Positions 6,405-14,579 of a DNA stretch of 14,586 nucleotides are shown here, one piece after another. The DNA comes from Candidatus Roizmanbacteria bacterium. Its GTDB lineage: Bacteria; Patescibacteriota; Microgenomatia; GCA-001788215; 2-01-FULL-40-14. The stretch lies in NCBI GenBank assembly GCA_016203755.1, contig JACQMD010000048.1, positions 1-14,586 of the forward strand. The letters run 5' to 3'. The position numbers and the translations under genes were made by a program. Numbering within the stretch: the first letter of the stretch is position 1; each line of letters starts with the position of its first letter. The notes under the pieces are model-generated. The model worked only from the letters and a program-made list of their open reading frames with translations. It was not told where the DNA came from and did not search any database.

Positions 6405-6463
6405 TGAAATAGTGACTCACTATCTGTATGATCAGGCAGATTACGATTGGACAGGTGACCAAT

Positions 6464-7807
6464 ATGCCGCATAGACTCAACAAAATTATCAGTCTTTTTA
6501 TAACGCTTCTTCTGCTATTGAACGCTTCAGCACAAACTGTGTTTGCGCTGGTTACCTATTCCTACGATGCCAATGGCAATATGACCTCCGACGGTCAATA
6601 TTGTTATACCTACAACGATGCCAATCAGGTTGCCTCAGTTAAGAACTGCACATCAAATCAACTGGTTGCGGAATATCTCTATGACCATCAAGGAAGAAGA
6701 GTGGTCAAAGAAGAGTACGAGAACGGAACTCTGAAGCAGACTGTCTACAGTCCGGACAAGTATTTTGAAACCAAAAAACTGACAGACAACTCGACGAAAA
6801 ACACCTCGTACTATTATGCAAATGATGAATTGATTGCGCGGAAAAATCCTGACACTACGAAAGTTTTTTACCATACCGACCACCTGAATTCAACCAGCGT
6901 GTTGACCAATGAAAACGGTAGCCTGGTTGAGGAGACTGCTTACTATCCATACGGAGCTATTAGATCAGGCGGAACAAATAGCAAATATCTCTTTACCGGT
7001 CAGGAGAAGGATGCGGAAACAGGACTCTATTACTATGGCGCACGCTATTACGATTCTCATATTCAACGCTTTGCCCAGCCGGATCCACTCTTGCCCGATC
7101 CGTACGATCCTCAACAGCTCAATCGCTACGCCTACGTGCGCAATAATCCACTGAAATACACCGATCCGAGCGGGAATTTTATTTTCATACCTGCAGCTTT
7201 ATATGTAGGTGCAGTTGCAGTGAGTAGTTGGGCAACGGCTATTGCTTCTTCTCCTGATTTCGAACAAGACATAGCGGGTTGGCAGGAATCAATATCGTAT
7301 GTCCAGGAAAATCCGAAAGATCCCGTAGGATATCTTTCTTTGGTAGCTCAAGGAATTACTACTGCGCTTCCGATGGTATCCGGTGGAGGGCGAATAACAA
7401 AGACGGCATTACAACAGGAAGATGAAGTCGCTGCAGCAAGCTCGAAATCATTGAGAAATATCGAGAATAAAATAAATAATTTAGTCAATGAAGATACATC
7501 AAAAATAAGAATTCAAAAAGGTGTTAATTCATCGCTCAATAAAATTCATGGAAATGATCTGAGAAATTTACAATTGACTACAGGTTATTCTTTGAGAGAT
7601 AAAACGACAGATTATATCGTGAAATTTGGAGAGACATTATATCCCGAACGTAGATATAGCCAAAAATGGCTAGATGCTAACAATTTACATCTTCAAAGAG
7701 AAGCATCAGGGACAAAATGGGATATGCATTGGTGGCAGTATTACAAGAATGAAGAGTTCATAGATTTATATGGAGAGAGACCAATGAAGAATCGTACTAA
7801 TTTTTAA
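6464..7807 (+). CDS. Short secreted Rhs protein: terminal YD repeats, core and toxin-like tip
   Basis: A 447-residue protein. Residues 1-28 form a Sec signal peptide (basic MPHRLNK, hydrophobic core, cleavage after TVFA). The mature part starts at once with YD repeats (YSYDANGNMTSDG, YLYDHQGRRVVKEEY). The Rhs core follows (about 175-238: YLFTGQEKDAETGLYYYGARYYDS to KYTDPSGN), with D234 of DPSGN at the usual self-cleavage site. A hydrophobic stretch (239-261) and a variable tip end the protein. The last 74 residues (GYS at 374-376, KFG at 387-389, R396, N443) loosely resemble URI/GIY-YIG nuclease tips. ATG 6428 is an alternative start, but ATG 6464 has AGGTGA 5 nt upstream and yields the better signal peptide. 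GC drops from about 52% in the core (7021-7140) to about 27% in the tip (7441-7620). No immunity gene follows. Confidence 0.85.
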   Translation: MPHRLNKIISLFITLLLLLNASAQTVFALVTYSYDANGNMTSDGQYCYTYNDANQVASVKNCTSNQLVAEYLYDHQGRRVVKEEYENGTLKQTVYSPDKYFETKKLTDNSTKNTSYYYANDELIARKNPDTTKVFYHTDHLNSTSVLTNENGSLVEETAYYPYGAIRSGGTNSKYLFTGQEKDAETGLYYYGARYYDSHIQRFAQPDPLLPDPYDPQQLNRYAYVRNNPLKYTDPSGNFIFIPAALYVGAVAVSSWATAIASSPDFEQDIAGWQESISYVQENPKDPVGYLSLVAQGITTALPMVSGGGRITKTALQQEDEVAAASSKSLRNIENKINNLVNEDTSKIRIQKGVNSSLNKIHGNDLRNLQLTTGYSLRDKTTDYIVKFGETLYPERRYSQKWLDANNLHLQREASGTKWDMHWWQYYKNEEFIDLYGERPMKNRTNF

Positions 7808-7815
7808 TTCATCCT

Positions 7816-10800
7816 ATGCAATTTTACACACAAAAGCAATTGTTTAACATTTTTAAAAAAGGACTGATTCGTCCTGAGAATAGTATTGTGTTAAATCTTG
7901 ACAAGAAGTTTGTTCTTATTTTGTTACTACTGTATTTTCTAAGTTTTTCTCCCGTCTTTGCAAACGTTGATACAGTGCCGATGAAAACAACCCCTGCCGA
8001 ACAGCGGGACAGATACCAGACAGATCTCTTTACCGGCAGTGCAACATTTTCTTATCCGATCACCGTTCCTCCGGCAACCCATGGTCTGACCCCGTCAGTA
8101 TCACTTTCTTATAGCAGCTTGGGAGCGGGCGATCCGTTACAAATTGCTGGAGCCGGGTGGCGAATGGGCCATGACTATATTGAACTTGATATACGGAATA
8201 CCTTCAGTGACCAGACCGATGATGTGTTACGGCTTCATTTTCAAGGTGTGACGTATGACCTGGTGTATGTTGCCAGCGAAGACCGGTATCACACGAAGAT
8301 TGAGTCATTCCTTAACATACAAAAGTCAGGCGTTGGTTCACAAAACGAACGCGGTGAATACTGGGTGGTAACTACCAAAGACGGAACCAAATACCGGTTC
8401 GGGTCACGGATGGATTCGGAGTTATGGTGTATAAGTCCCGTGTATGTGCGTTCGTGGCAGCTTGATCAGATTGAGGATACACACGGGAATCATATCTACT
8501 ATTCATACAACGAGCTCAACAGTTTGAGCTACCTGACTACAATTGAATATAACAATGACAAACAGCGCGTCATAGAATTTCTATATGAAGGAAATCCAAA
8601 AGAGAGAGTGGTGTACTCGCAAGGATGCCGGAGTGCTGACACAAATCGTCTGAAAACTATCACCATTAAAGCCGGGGGAAGTGTTGTCAGGAGTTACGAC
8701 GTAAACTACGCGCAAACAGATACGCTCAATCTGACACAATCCATCATTGAGCGGGGAAGCGACGGATCAGCCCTTCCGGCAACGAGTTTTGATTATTATC
8801 CGGAGATAAAGAATTGGGATACGCAACACCAGGAATGGCTCGATCGGGCAGATATTGATGCTCATTTACAACAAAGCGATGTACGATTAGTCGACGTAAC
8901 AGGAGATGGATTACCGGATATTGTTAAGGGAATACAAGTAAACGGGGGTATAGTTACCTGGAAAGTATGGAGAAACACGGGAAGCAGCTGGAAGACTCAA
9001 TATGAAACATGGATCAACAACGCCAGTATTGATGTGTATTTAAATCAGCCAGAGGTTCTCATAATAGATGTAAATGGAGACGGGTTGGCAGATATTGTGA
9101 AGAGCATTCAGGATAATGGAGGTATTGTCAGCTGGAGGGTATGGTTAAACACGGGAAGTAACTGGAACACCCAATATCAAAACTGGCTTGATCATGCAGA
9201 CATCGACGCGCATCTGTTGCAAGCTGATGTGACTTTGGCAGATGTTAACGGAGACAATTTACCGGATATTGTCAAAGGTATCCAGGTAAATGGTAGTGTT
9301 GTCAACTGGAGAGTATGGTTAAATAATGGAAAAGGTTGGAACACGCAATATGAGAATTGGCTCGACAATGCCGCCATTGACGCGTATTTATATCAAAGTG
9401 AGGTCAGAATTGCAGATGTAGATGGAGATGGACTTGCAGATATTGTCAAAAGTATTCAGGTAAATGGAGGTATTGTAACGTGGAGGGTCTGGATAAACAA
9501 AGGCTATGCTTCCAACCTTCTTTCTACGATTCATACCACCCGTGGCGGCACCGCAAGTTTCTCGTACATTTCATCCATAAAATTTGACAATACAGGAGCT
9601 GATGATGTAGCCGATCTTCCCTTCCCGGTATGGCTCGTCAGTGCAGTAACCACTCATAACGGAATGAGTGGCAGTCATGCCACTAATGATGTAACCTCAT
9701 ATGCCTATGAAAACGGTTTATACGACTGGCAGGATAAAGAATTCAGAGGATTTGGTCAAGTGGGGATGGCTGATCCAAACAACACCACGATGAAGTATTT
9801 ATTCCATCAGGATGATGCGCTGAAAGGCAAACTCTATCAGCAAGAAGTCAAAGATGCGCAAGGTGCTGTCTATTCTAAAGAAGAACAATCATGGGGCAGT
9901 ACGGATACCAATGGGATATATACCACGCTACTCTCTCAACAAAAAGCATACATGTACGATGGGGTAGCAACCAATCCTAAAATGACACAAGTTGATTATA
10001 CCTACGATAATTACGGTAACATTACCAAACTCTCCGAGCAGGGCGATGTAAGCATTACAGGAGATGAGAGATTTGAATATTCGGACTATATTTACAATCT
10101 TCCGGCTTGGATTGTCAACACCAAAAAACATACTTTACTTCGTGCGGCTGACGATGCAATCCGAGTAAGTGAAAACTGGTTCTCCTACGACAGTCACGCA
10201 ACTCCGGATGATGTGCCTGTAAAAGGAGATTTGACAAAAGAAGAACGCTGGTCAGATATTGGACAAAATCCCACCACTCAATACGAATATGACGGTTATG
10301 GTAATCAAACCAAAACAATCGATGCCAATAATCATGCAACACAGTATGTATTTGGTGTTACTGATAGTACCTATACGTATCCGGAGCGCACGGTGAATGC
10401 AAAGAATCAAACGTCCACTGCTGTCTATGATCCCGGAACCGGCAATATCCTTTCAAAAACTGATCCGAATGGGCTTACTACTTCATATGTGTACGATGTG
10501 TTTGGGAGAATTACCAAAGAAATTCAACCGTACGATAGCAACAATTTTCCAACGGTCAGTTATCAATACCTCGTTGACGGGACAGCTCCTGAGGGGACGC
10601 TTGTGTCACGACGGGAAGTGAGTGGTGCTTCCGGCACGCTTGATGGGTATACTTTTGTCGACGGGTTGGGAAGAACCGTCCAGTCGCGGGCAGACGCGGA
10701 AGACACAGCACAACAGATTGTTGTTGATAGTTTTTACAATAATCGCGGTCTTATAGAGAAACAGACAGTCCCCCATTTTGATGCCGTGAGTACTTCCTAC

Positions 10801-12954
10801 GTAACACCGCTTGCAGGAGCAAGAAATATCGTAACAACCTATGATCCGATCGGAAGGATTATTACTGTCACTAATCCGGACGGGACGACAAAAAGAACAG
10901 CATTTGATCATTGGATTGTAACAATCACAGATGAAAAAAGTAACAGCGTAAAACAATATGTCAACGCGTACGGGAAAATTGTCAAAGTCGATGAATTAAA
11001 CGCTGGGACACCATATACAACTACCTATCAATACAACGGCCGCGATGATCTTACTAAAATTACTGATGCTTCCGGAAATAGTATTGATTTTGTCTACGAC
11101 TCGTTGGGAAGAAAAATTACGCAAACCGATCCGGATCTTGGCGTATGGCATTACGGGTATGATCTTGTCGGCAATCTCCTGTCACAAATTGATAATCGTG
11201 CGAAGACTACTGCATATGTATACGATGAATTAAATAGAATAACCACCGTTGACTATCCCACTGATACCGACATTACCTATGTATACGATACCGGCAAAAT
11301 CGGTATACTTTCTGAAGTGCATGACAGTGCCGGTATAGAGCGATATTCTTATGATGATCGACTGCGGAAAACACAGGAACAGCGCATTACTGACGGAACT
11401 ACCTGGACGACACAATTTACGTATGACGCTACTAATCGTCCTGTAGCCCGCACGTATCCTGATGGAGAAGTTGTTCAGTCTACCTACAATCCACAAGGAG
11501 CATTAGATTCCGTCATTGGCATCATGGGAAATATTGACTACAATGCACAAGGCAAAATTGTGAAAAAGCAATACCAGAATGGCACAACTACCGATTTCAG
11601 TTACAACACTGACAATTTTCGCCTCAACCGAATTTCGACGTCTGACGTGCAGGACTTACAGTACTCTTATGACAATATTGGAAATATCACCGCTATCCAA
11701 AACGCAATGCGATCTTCGACACAAAATTTTGGTTATGACAATTTGAACAGATTAACTACTGCACAGGAGACAGGCGGATACGACTTTGCCTATCAGTATA
11801 ATGCAACCGGAAATCTCACAAAAGCAATCTTGAATGGAAATGTGATTGATTATACCTATGGAGGAAATGCTGGAGCTCATGCGCTGACTTCTTCAACAGA
11901 AACGGTAAGTCCGACCCCAACGCCAACTATTGTTCCTTCTTCAACTCCTACTCCTACGTCGACGTCTCTTCCTTCACCAACACCTACTATTACACTGTCA
12001 CCGACACCAACTTCTACGCCGACTCCAACGTCGTCCATCGCGACTCCAACACCACCAACGATTCCCAGTCCAACACCTACTCCGTCTTATATTTCTAATA
12101 TTCTCGTCAGTTCGGGTTTGCAATACGGAGTGGATATCCTTGATGTCAACAAAACCATCTATATAGATAGAAACTATAAATTTACAATAGTTCCTTCAAG
12201 TTATGTCGGAAAAACCTATATTAAAACTGCAAACGCCGATAAATATGCAACAAGTCCAACACACCTGCGTTTTAATATAAATGTTGCATCAACAGTTCTT
12301 ATAGCTCTTGATGATCGAGCCACCAGTCTTCCTGCCTGGATTGACGGCACATGGGCGTTAGTTGCGGACAAATTAAGCACTAATGATATTGATCCGCAAA
12401 CCCAAAGATCGGTTGATCGTAGATTATATAAGAAAGATTTTCCTGCAGGTCAAGTAACACTAGGGGGGAATGGTGTAGCTCCCGTTGCTCACGCTGACAG
12501 CAACTATACGGTTATCGTTATTCCAACACAGCCATTAATTACAAATCTTACTGTTAGTAACGGTAAAACTTACGTATTAGATACCTTGGCCGTTGGTAAA
12601 GTTGTCTATACAGATAGAACATACACATTCACCGTAATTCCATCAGCCTATGTCGGAAAAACCTATATTAAGACTGCAAACGCCGATAAATATGTCACCT
12701 CACCAAATTACCTTACGTTTACCCTTGGAAGAGATGCTGCAATCTTTATCGCTTTGGATAATCGAACGGTAACACTTCCTGGTTGGATTGATTCCTCCTG
12801 GAATTTAACTGGTGATACTATTTCGACCAGTGATGTTCAACGAAGAATTTATCGAAAGAGTTTTTCTGCAGGAACGGTGGTTTTAGGTGGAAACGGTATG
12901 CCTCCTGTATCAGGAGCAAATAGTAACTACAATGTGATTGTTATTGAAAATTAA
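7816..12954 (+). CDS. Giant secreted SpvB/TcdB-like YD-repeat protein with Pro/Thr linker and tandem beta domains
   Basis: A 1712-residue protein. A hydrophobic segment at about 32-45 with cleavage after VFA (49) is a signal peptide. GTG 7888 (codon 25) would give a more standard one and is an alternative start. Then come an SpvB/TcB-type N-terminal domain (about 70-330: TGSATFSYPITVPP, AGAGWRMG), four 58-residue FG-GAP-like repeats (334-565) with Ca2+-binding-type DVNGDGLADIV loops, and a TcdB-middle-like part (EFRGFG at 642-647). YD/Rhs repeats run from about 727 to 1355 and end near AHALTSSTE. No Rhs core or DPxGN follows; instead there is a Pro/Thr/Ser linker (1364-1423) and two related beta-rich domains (about 1425-1570 and 1575-1712) with YIDRxYxFT, YIKTANADKY and LGGNG motifs. 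Such domains occur at the C-termini of secreted bacterial proteins. It starts 8 nt after the short Rhs stop, without an obvious ribosome binding site, suggesting coupling. Likely an exported toxin shell or surface protein. Confidence 0.85.
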   Translation: MQFYTQKQLFNIFKKGLIRPENSIVLNLDKKFVLILLLLYFLSFSPVFANVDTVPMKTTPAEQRDRYQTDLFTGSATFSYPITVPPATHGLTPSVSLSYSSLGAGDPLQIAGAGWRMGHDYIELDIRNTFSDQTDDVLRLHFQGVTYDLVYVASEDRYHTKIESFLNIQKSGVGSQNERGEYWVVTTKDGTKYRFGSRMDSELWCISPVYVRSWQLDQIEDTHGNHIYYSYNELNSLSYLTTIEYNNDKQRVIEFLYEGNPKERVVYSQGCRSADTNRLKTITIKAGGSVVRSYDVNYAQTDTLNLTQSIIERGSDGSALPATSFDYYPEIKNWDTQHQEWLDRADIDAHLQQSDVRLVDVTGDGLPDIVKGIQVNGGIVTWKVWRNTGSSWKTQYETWINNASIDVYLNQPEVLIIDVNGDGLADIVKSIQDNGGIVSWRVWLNTGSNWNTQYQNWLDHADIDAHLLQADVTLADVNGDNLPDIVKGIQVNGSVVNWRVWLNNGKGWNTQYENWLDNAAIDAYLYQSEVRIADVDGDGLADIVKSIQVNGGIVTWRVWINKGYASNLLSTIHTTRGGTASFSYISSIKFDNTGADDVADLPFPVWLVSAVTTHNGMSGSHATNDVTSYAYENGLYDWQDKEFRGFGQVGMADPNNTTMKYLFHQDDALKGKLYQQEVKDAQGAVYSKEEQSWGSTDTNGIYTTLLSQQKAYMYDGVATNPKMTQVDYTYDNYGNITKLSEQGDVSITGDERFEYSDYIYNLPAWIVNTKKHTLLRAADDAIRVSENWFSYDSHATPDDVPVKGDLTKEERWSDIGQNPTTQYEYDGYGNQTKTIDANNHATQYVFGVTDSTYTYPERTVNAKNQTSTAVYDPGTGNILSKTDPNGLTTSYVYDVFGRITKEIQPYDSNNFPTVSYQYLVDGTAPEGTLVSRREVSGASGTLDGYTFVDGLGRTVQSRADAEDTAQQIVVDSFYNNRGLIEKQTVPHFDAVSTSYVTPLAGARNIVTTYDPIGRIITVTNPDGTTKRTAFDHWIVTITDEKSNSVKQYVNAYGKIVKVDELNAGTPYTTTYQYNGRDDLTKITDASGNSIDFVYDSLGRKITQTDPDLGVWHYGYDLVGNLLSQIDNRAKTTAYVYDELNRITTVDYPTDTDITYVYDTGKIGILSEVHDSAGIERYSYDDRLRKTQEQRITDGTTWTTQFTYDATNRPVARTYPDGEVVQSTYNPQGALDSVIGIMGNIDYNAQGKIVKKQYQNGTTTDFSYNTDNFRLNRISTSDVQDLQYSYDNIGNITAIQNAMRSSTQNFGYDNLNRLTTAQETGGYDFAYQYNATGNLTKAILNGNVIDYTYGGNAGAHALTSSTETVSPTPTPTIVPSSTPTPTSTSLPSPTPTITLSPTPTSTPTPTSSIATPTPPTIPSPTPTPSYISNILVSSGLQYGVDILDVNKTIYIDRNYKFTIVPSSYVGKTYIKTANADKYATSPTHLRFNINVASTVLIALDDRATSLPAWIDGTWALVADKLSTNDIDPQTQRSVDRRLYKKDFPAGQVTLGGNGVAPVAHADSNYTVIVIPTQPLITNLTVSNGKTYVLDTLAVGKVVYTDRTYTFTVIPSAYVGKTYIKTANADKYVTSPNYLTFTLGRDAAIFIALDNRTVTLPGWIDSSWNLTGDTISTSDVQRRIYRKSFSAGTVVLGGNGMPPVSGANSNYNVIVIEN
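8815..9510 (+). repeat. Four tandem 174-bp repeats (58-aa FG-GAP-like units)
   Basis: Four exact-length units begin with W[DKN]TQ and end with VWxNxG. Each carries one D-V-x-G-D-x-L-x-D-I loop, typical of calcium-binding FG-GAP/VCBS blades. Units 1 and 3 share IDAHL and PDIVKGIQ; units 2 and 4 share YL and ADIVKSIQ, so the array looks like a duplicated two-unit block. Confidence 0.85.
11905..12084 (+). repeat. Low-complexity Pro/Thr/Ser linker coding region
   Basis: About 60 codons dominated by Pro, Thr and Ser (SPTPTPT, STPTPTSTS, LSPTPTSTPTPTS), encoded by C/A-rich irregular triplets. It joins the YD array to the tandem C-terminal domains and should be an extended, possibly glycosylated spacer outside the cell. 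The codons vary, so it is not simple recent slippage. Confidence 0.85.
12085..12954 (+). repeat. Tandem duplication of a roughly 140-aa beta domain
   Basis: Two related domains encoded in direct order (breakpoint near 12535). They share [IV]xNLxVSxGxxY, DRxYxFTxxPSxYVGKTYIKTA, ALDxR, LPxWIDxxW, R[RL][IL]Y, FxAGxVxLGGNG and SNYxVIVI. The block 12202-12247 matches 12649-12694 with a single base difference over 46 nt, while the rest has diverged more. Confidence 0.85.
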
Positions 12955-12987
12955 ATTTGTCCGTAGTGAATCTTTGCCGTCAAAGTC

Positions 12988-12996
12988 TGCTATACT
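12988..12996 (+). promoter_or_regulatory. Leaderless extended -10 promoter of comM
   Basis: TGCTATACT, with TATACT at 12991-12996, is followed by 8 nt and the ATG at 13005. No Shine-Dalgarno sequence and no clear -35 box are present. The -10 box and spacer are duplicated at 5049-5062. Confidence 0.65.
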
Positions 12997-13004
12997 GATC
13001 CCAC

Positions 13005-14525
13005 ATGATTGCGAAAGTTACCTCTGCTGCGGTGGTTGGGCTTGATGCGGTGCCGGTGGAAGTAGAAGTTAATATTATCAAAAAAGGTCTTCCCGCATTT
13101 CATCTGGTGGGACTTCCTGATAAAGCAGTATCGGAGGCAAAAGAGCGGGTAAGAGCTGCAATCCTCAATATCAACGCTGACTTTCCAACATACCGGATTA
13201 CCGTAAATCTTGCTCCCGCTGATCTTCCCAAAGAAGGACCGGCGTATGATTTTCCCATTGCGTTGGGAATATTACTTGCATCCGGACAATTGACCGCAGA
13301 TCTAACCGATGCTGTTGTTGTCGGCGAACTGTCGCTTGACGGGAAACTTCGCCACACCAACGGCATTTTGCCTTTTACCCTTATGGCGCGGGAGCAGAAA
13401 CTGAAACGGTTTTTTGTGCCATCAGCTGATGCCCATGAGGCAGCTGTCGTTTCCGGAATAGACGTGTATGGTATCGAATCACTCGAAGTACTGGTTAATT
13501 ATTTGAATAACATCATAACGCTTACTCCCGAGCCACATGTTGCGTTTGCATCGTTGCAAAAAGAAGTTGAAACGCCGTTTGACATGGCAGATATTAAAGG
13601 ACAGGAGCAGGCAAAGCGGGGACTTGAAATTGCTGCGGCGGGCGGGCACAATGTGCTATTACACGGCGTTCCCGGAGCAGGGAAGACGATGCTGGCTCGT
13701 GCATTTCCCTCAATACTGCCAACGCTTACCGAAGAAGAAGCGCTTGAAGCGACAAAAATTTATTCAATTACGGGAAATATTCCGCCCGGAGAATCTATTA
13801 TTAAAACACGCCCCTTCCGGAGTCCACATCATACTACGTCTCGCATTGGACTTATTGGTGGTGGAAGCACTCCCCTGCCAGGGGAAATATCTCTTGCACA
13901 TCGGGGTGTACTGTTTCTTGACGAGTTGCCCGAATTCCCAAGATCCGTATTGGAGGCTTTGAGACAACCGTTGGAAGACGGATATATTTCTATTGCCCGT
14001 GCAGCCGGTCAAGTCACGTACCCCGCGCAATTTATCCTCGTTGCTGCTGCTAACCCCTGTCCTTGCGGAAATCTGGGAAGTGCCAAAAAGCCGTGCAAAT
14101 GCATGCCGGGGCAAATTGTACGATATAAACAAAAAGTATCAGGAGCTCTCCTTGACCGGATTGATTTGCATTTGCATTGTCCTGAACTCTCGCCTGACCA
14201 ATTGTCCAAGTTAAAACCGGGTGAAAAAAGTGAAACGATTCGCGACCGCGTTGAAAAAGCGAGAAATGTTCAGCGAAAACGATTTGCCGGAACTCGCTTG
14301 CAAGCAAACGGAGAAATGACAAGTCGTGACTTGCGCACGTATTGTCCGATGTCAGATGAGTGTATTGAGTTGTTAAAACAGGCAGTCCACCGTTTCACGC
14401 TCTCCGCCCGCAGTTATCACAAAATGATCAAACTCGCCCGAACGATTGCCGATTTGGCAGGAAAAGAAAGTGTTGAGGTTTCACATATTGCCGAGGCATT
14501 GCAGTACAGGGCGAAAGAAGAGTAA
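13005..14525 (+). CDS. comM: Mg-chelatase-like AAA+ ATPase, ComM/YifB family
   Basis: A 506-residue protein, full length for the family. The N-terminal part (about 1-165) is the S5-fold ChlI/Lon-like domain (GLDAVPVEVEV, FHLVGLPDKAVSEAKERVRAA, NLAPADLPKEGPAYDFPIALG). The central AAA+ domain has Walker A GVPGAGKT at 221-228, Walker B LFLDE at 303-307, and the family blocks RPFRSPHHTTS and ANPCPCG. The C-terminus (about 400-506) is the Mg_chelatase_C helical region. In naturally transformable bacteria ComM is a hexameric branch-migration helicase that extends heteroduplex during uptake-linked recombination; in others the role is unproven. The start is set by the conserved N-terminus and the -10 box 8 nt before ATG. 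Stop is TAA. Its promoter and first codons reappear in degenerate form at 5049-5096, on the other side of the Rhs island. Confidence 0.95.
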   Translation: MIAKVTSAAVVGLDAVPVEVEVNIIKKGLPAFHLVGLPDKAVSEAKERVRAAILNINADFPTYRITVNLAPADLPKEGPAYDFPIALGILLASGQLTADLTDAVVVGELSLDGKLRHTNGILPFTLMAREQKLKRFFVPSADAHEAAVVSGIDVYGIESLEVLVNYLNNIITLTPEPHVAFASLQKEVETPFDMADIKGQEQAKRGLEIAAAGGHNVLLHGVPGAGKTMLARAFPSILPTLTEEEALEATKIYSITGNIPPGESIIKTRPFRSPHHTTSRIGLIGGGSTPLPGEISLAHRGVLFLDELPEFPRSVLEALRQPLEDGYISIARAAGQVTYPAQFILVAAANPCPCGNLGSAKKPCKCMPGQIVRYKQKVSGALLDRIDLHLHCPELSPDQLSKLKPGEKSETIRDRVEKARNVQRKRFAGTRLQANGEMTSRDLRTYCPMSDECIELLKQAVHRFTLSARSYHKMIKLARTIADLAGKESVEVSHIAEALQYRAKEE

Positions 14526-14550
14526 TTTTCCCATAATTGATAGTAGTGTC

Positions 14551-14579
14551 TTGTCAGCAAAATGTGTTAGATGTACTCT
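14551..14579 (+). promoter_or_regulatory. Weak promoter candidate for a gene right of the window
   Basis: TTGTCA (14551-14556, 5/6 to -35 consensus) and TACTCT (14574-14579, 3/6) are 17 nt apart, 26 nt after the comM stop. Nothing else is recognisable in the last 60 bases. Confidence 0.25.

Noticed and set aside
6428..6463. ATG 6428 as the start of the short Rhs gene
   Set aside because: It lacks a ribosome binding site and would put 12 extra residues before a signal peptide that is well formed from ATG 6464, which has AGGTGA 5 nt upstream.
9192..11496. Several 60-116-aa frames antisense to the giant Rhs gene
   Set aside because: They lie wholly inside a clear coding gene with strong repeat structure, show no domain and no start signals, and are best explained as chance open frames.
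11905..12084. CRISPR-like or other DNA repeat array in the C/A-rich stretch
   Set aside because: There is no constant repeat-spacer spacing. The pattern is the codon reflection of a Pro/Thr/Ser linker.
5046..13004. The island as a transposon or integrative element with its own enzyme
   Set aside because: No transposase, integrase or relaxase gene is present and I see no terminal inverted repeats. Only the duplicated comM start supports an insertion event.
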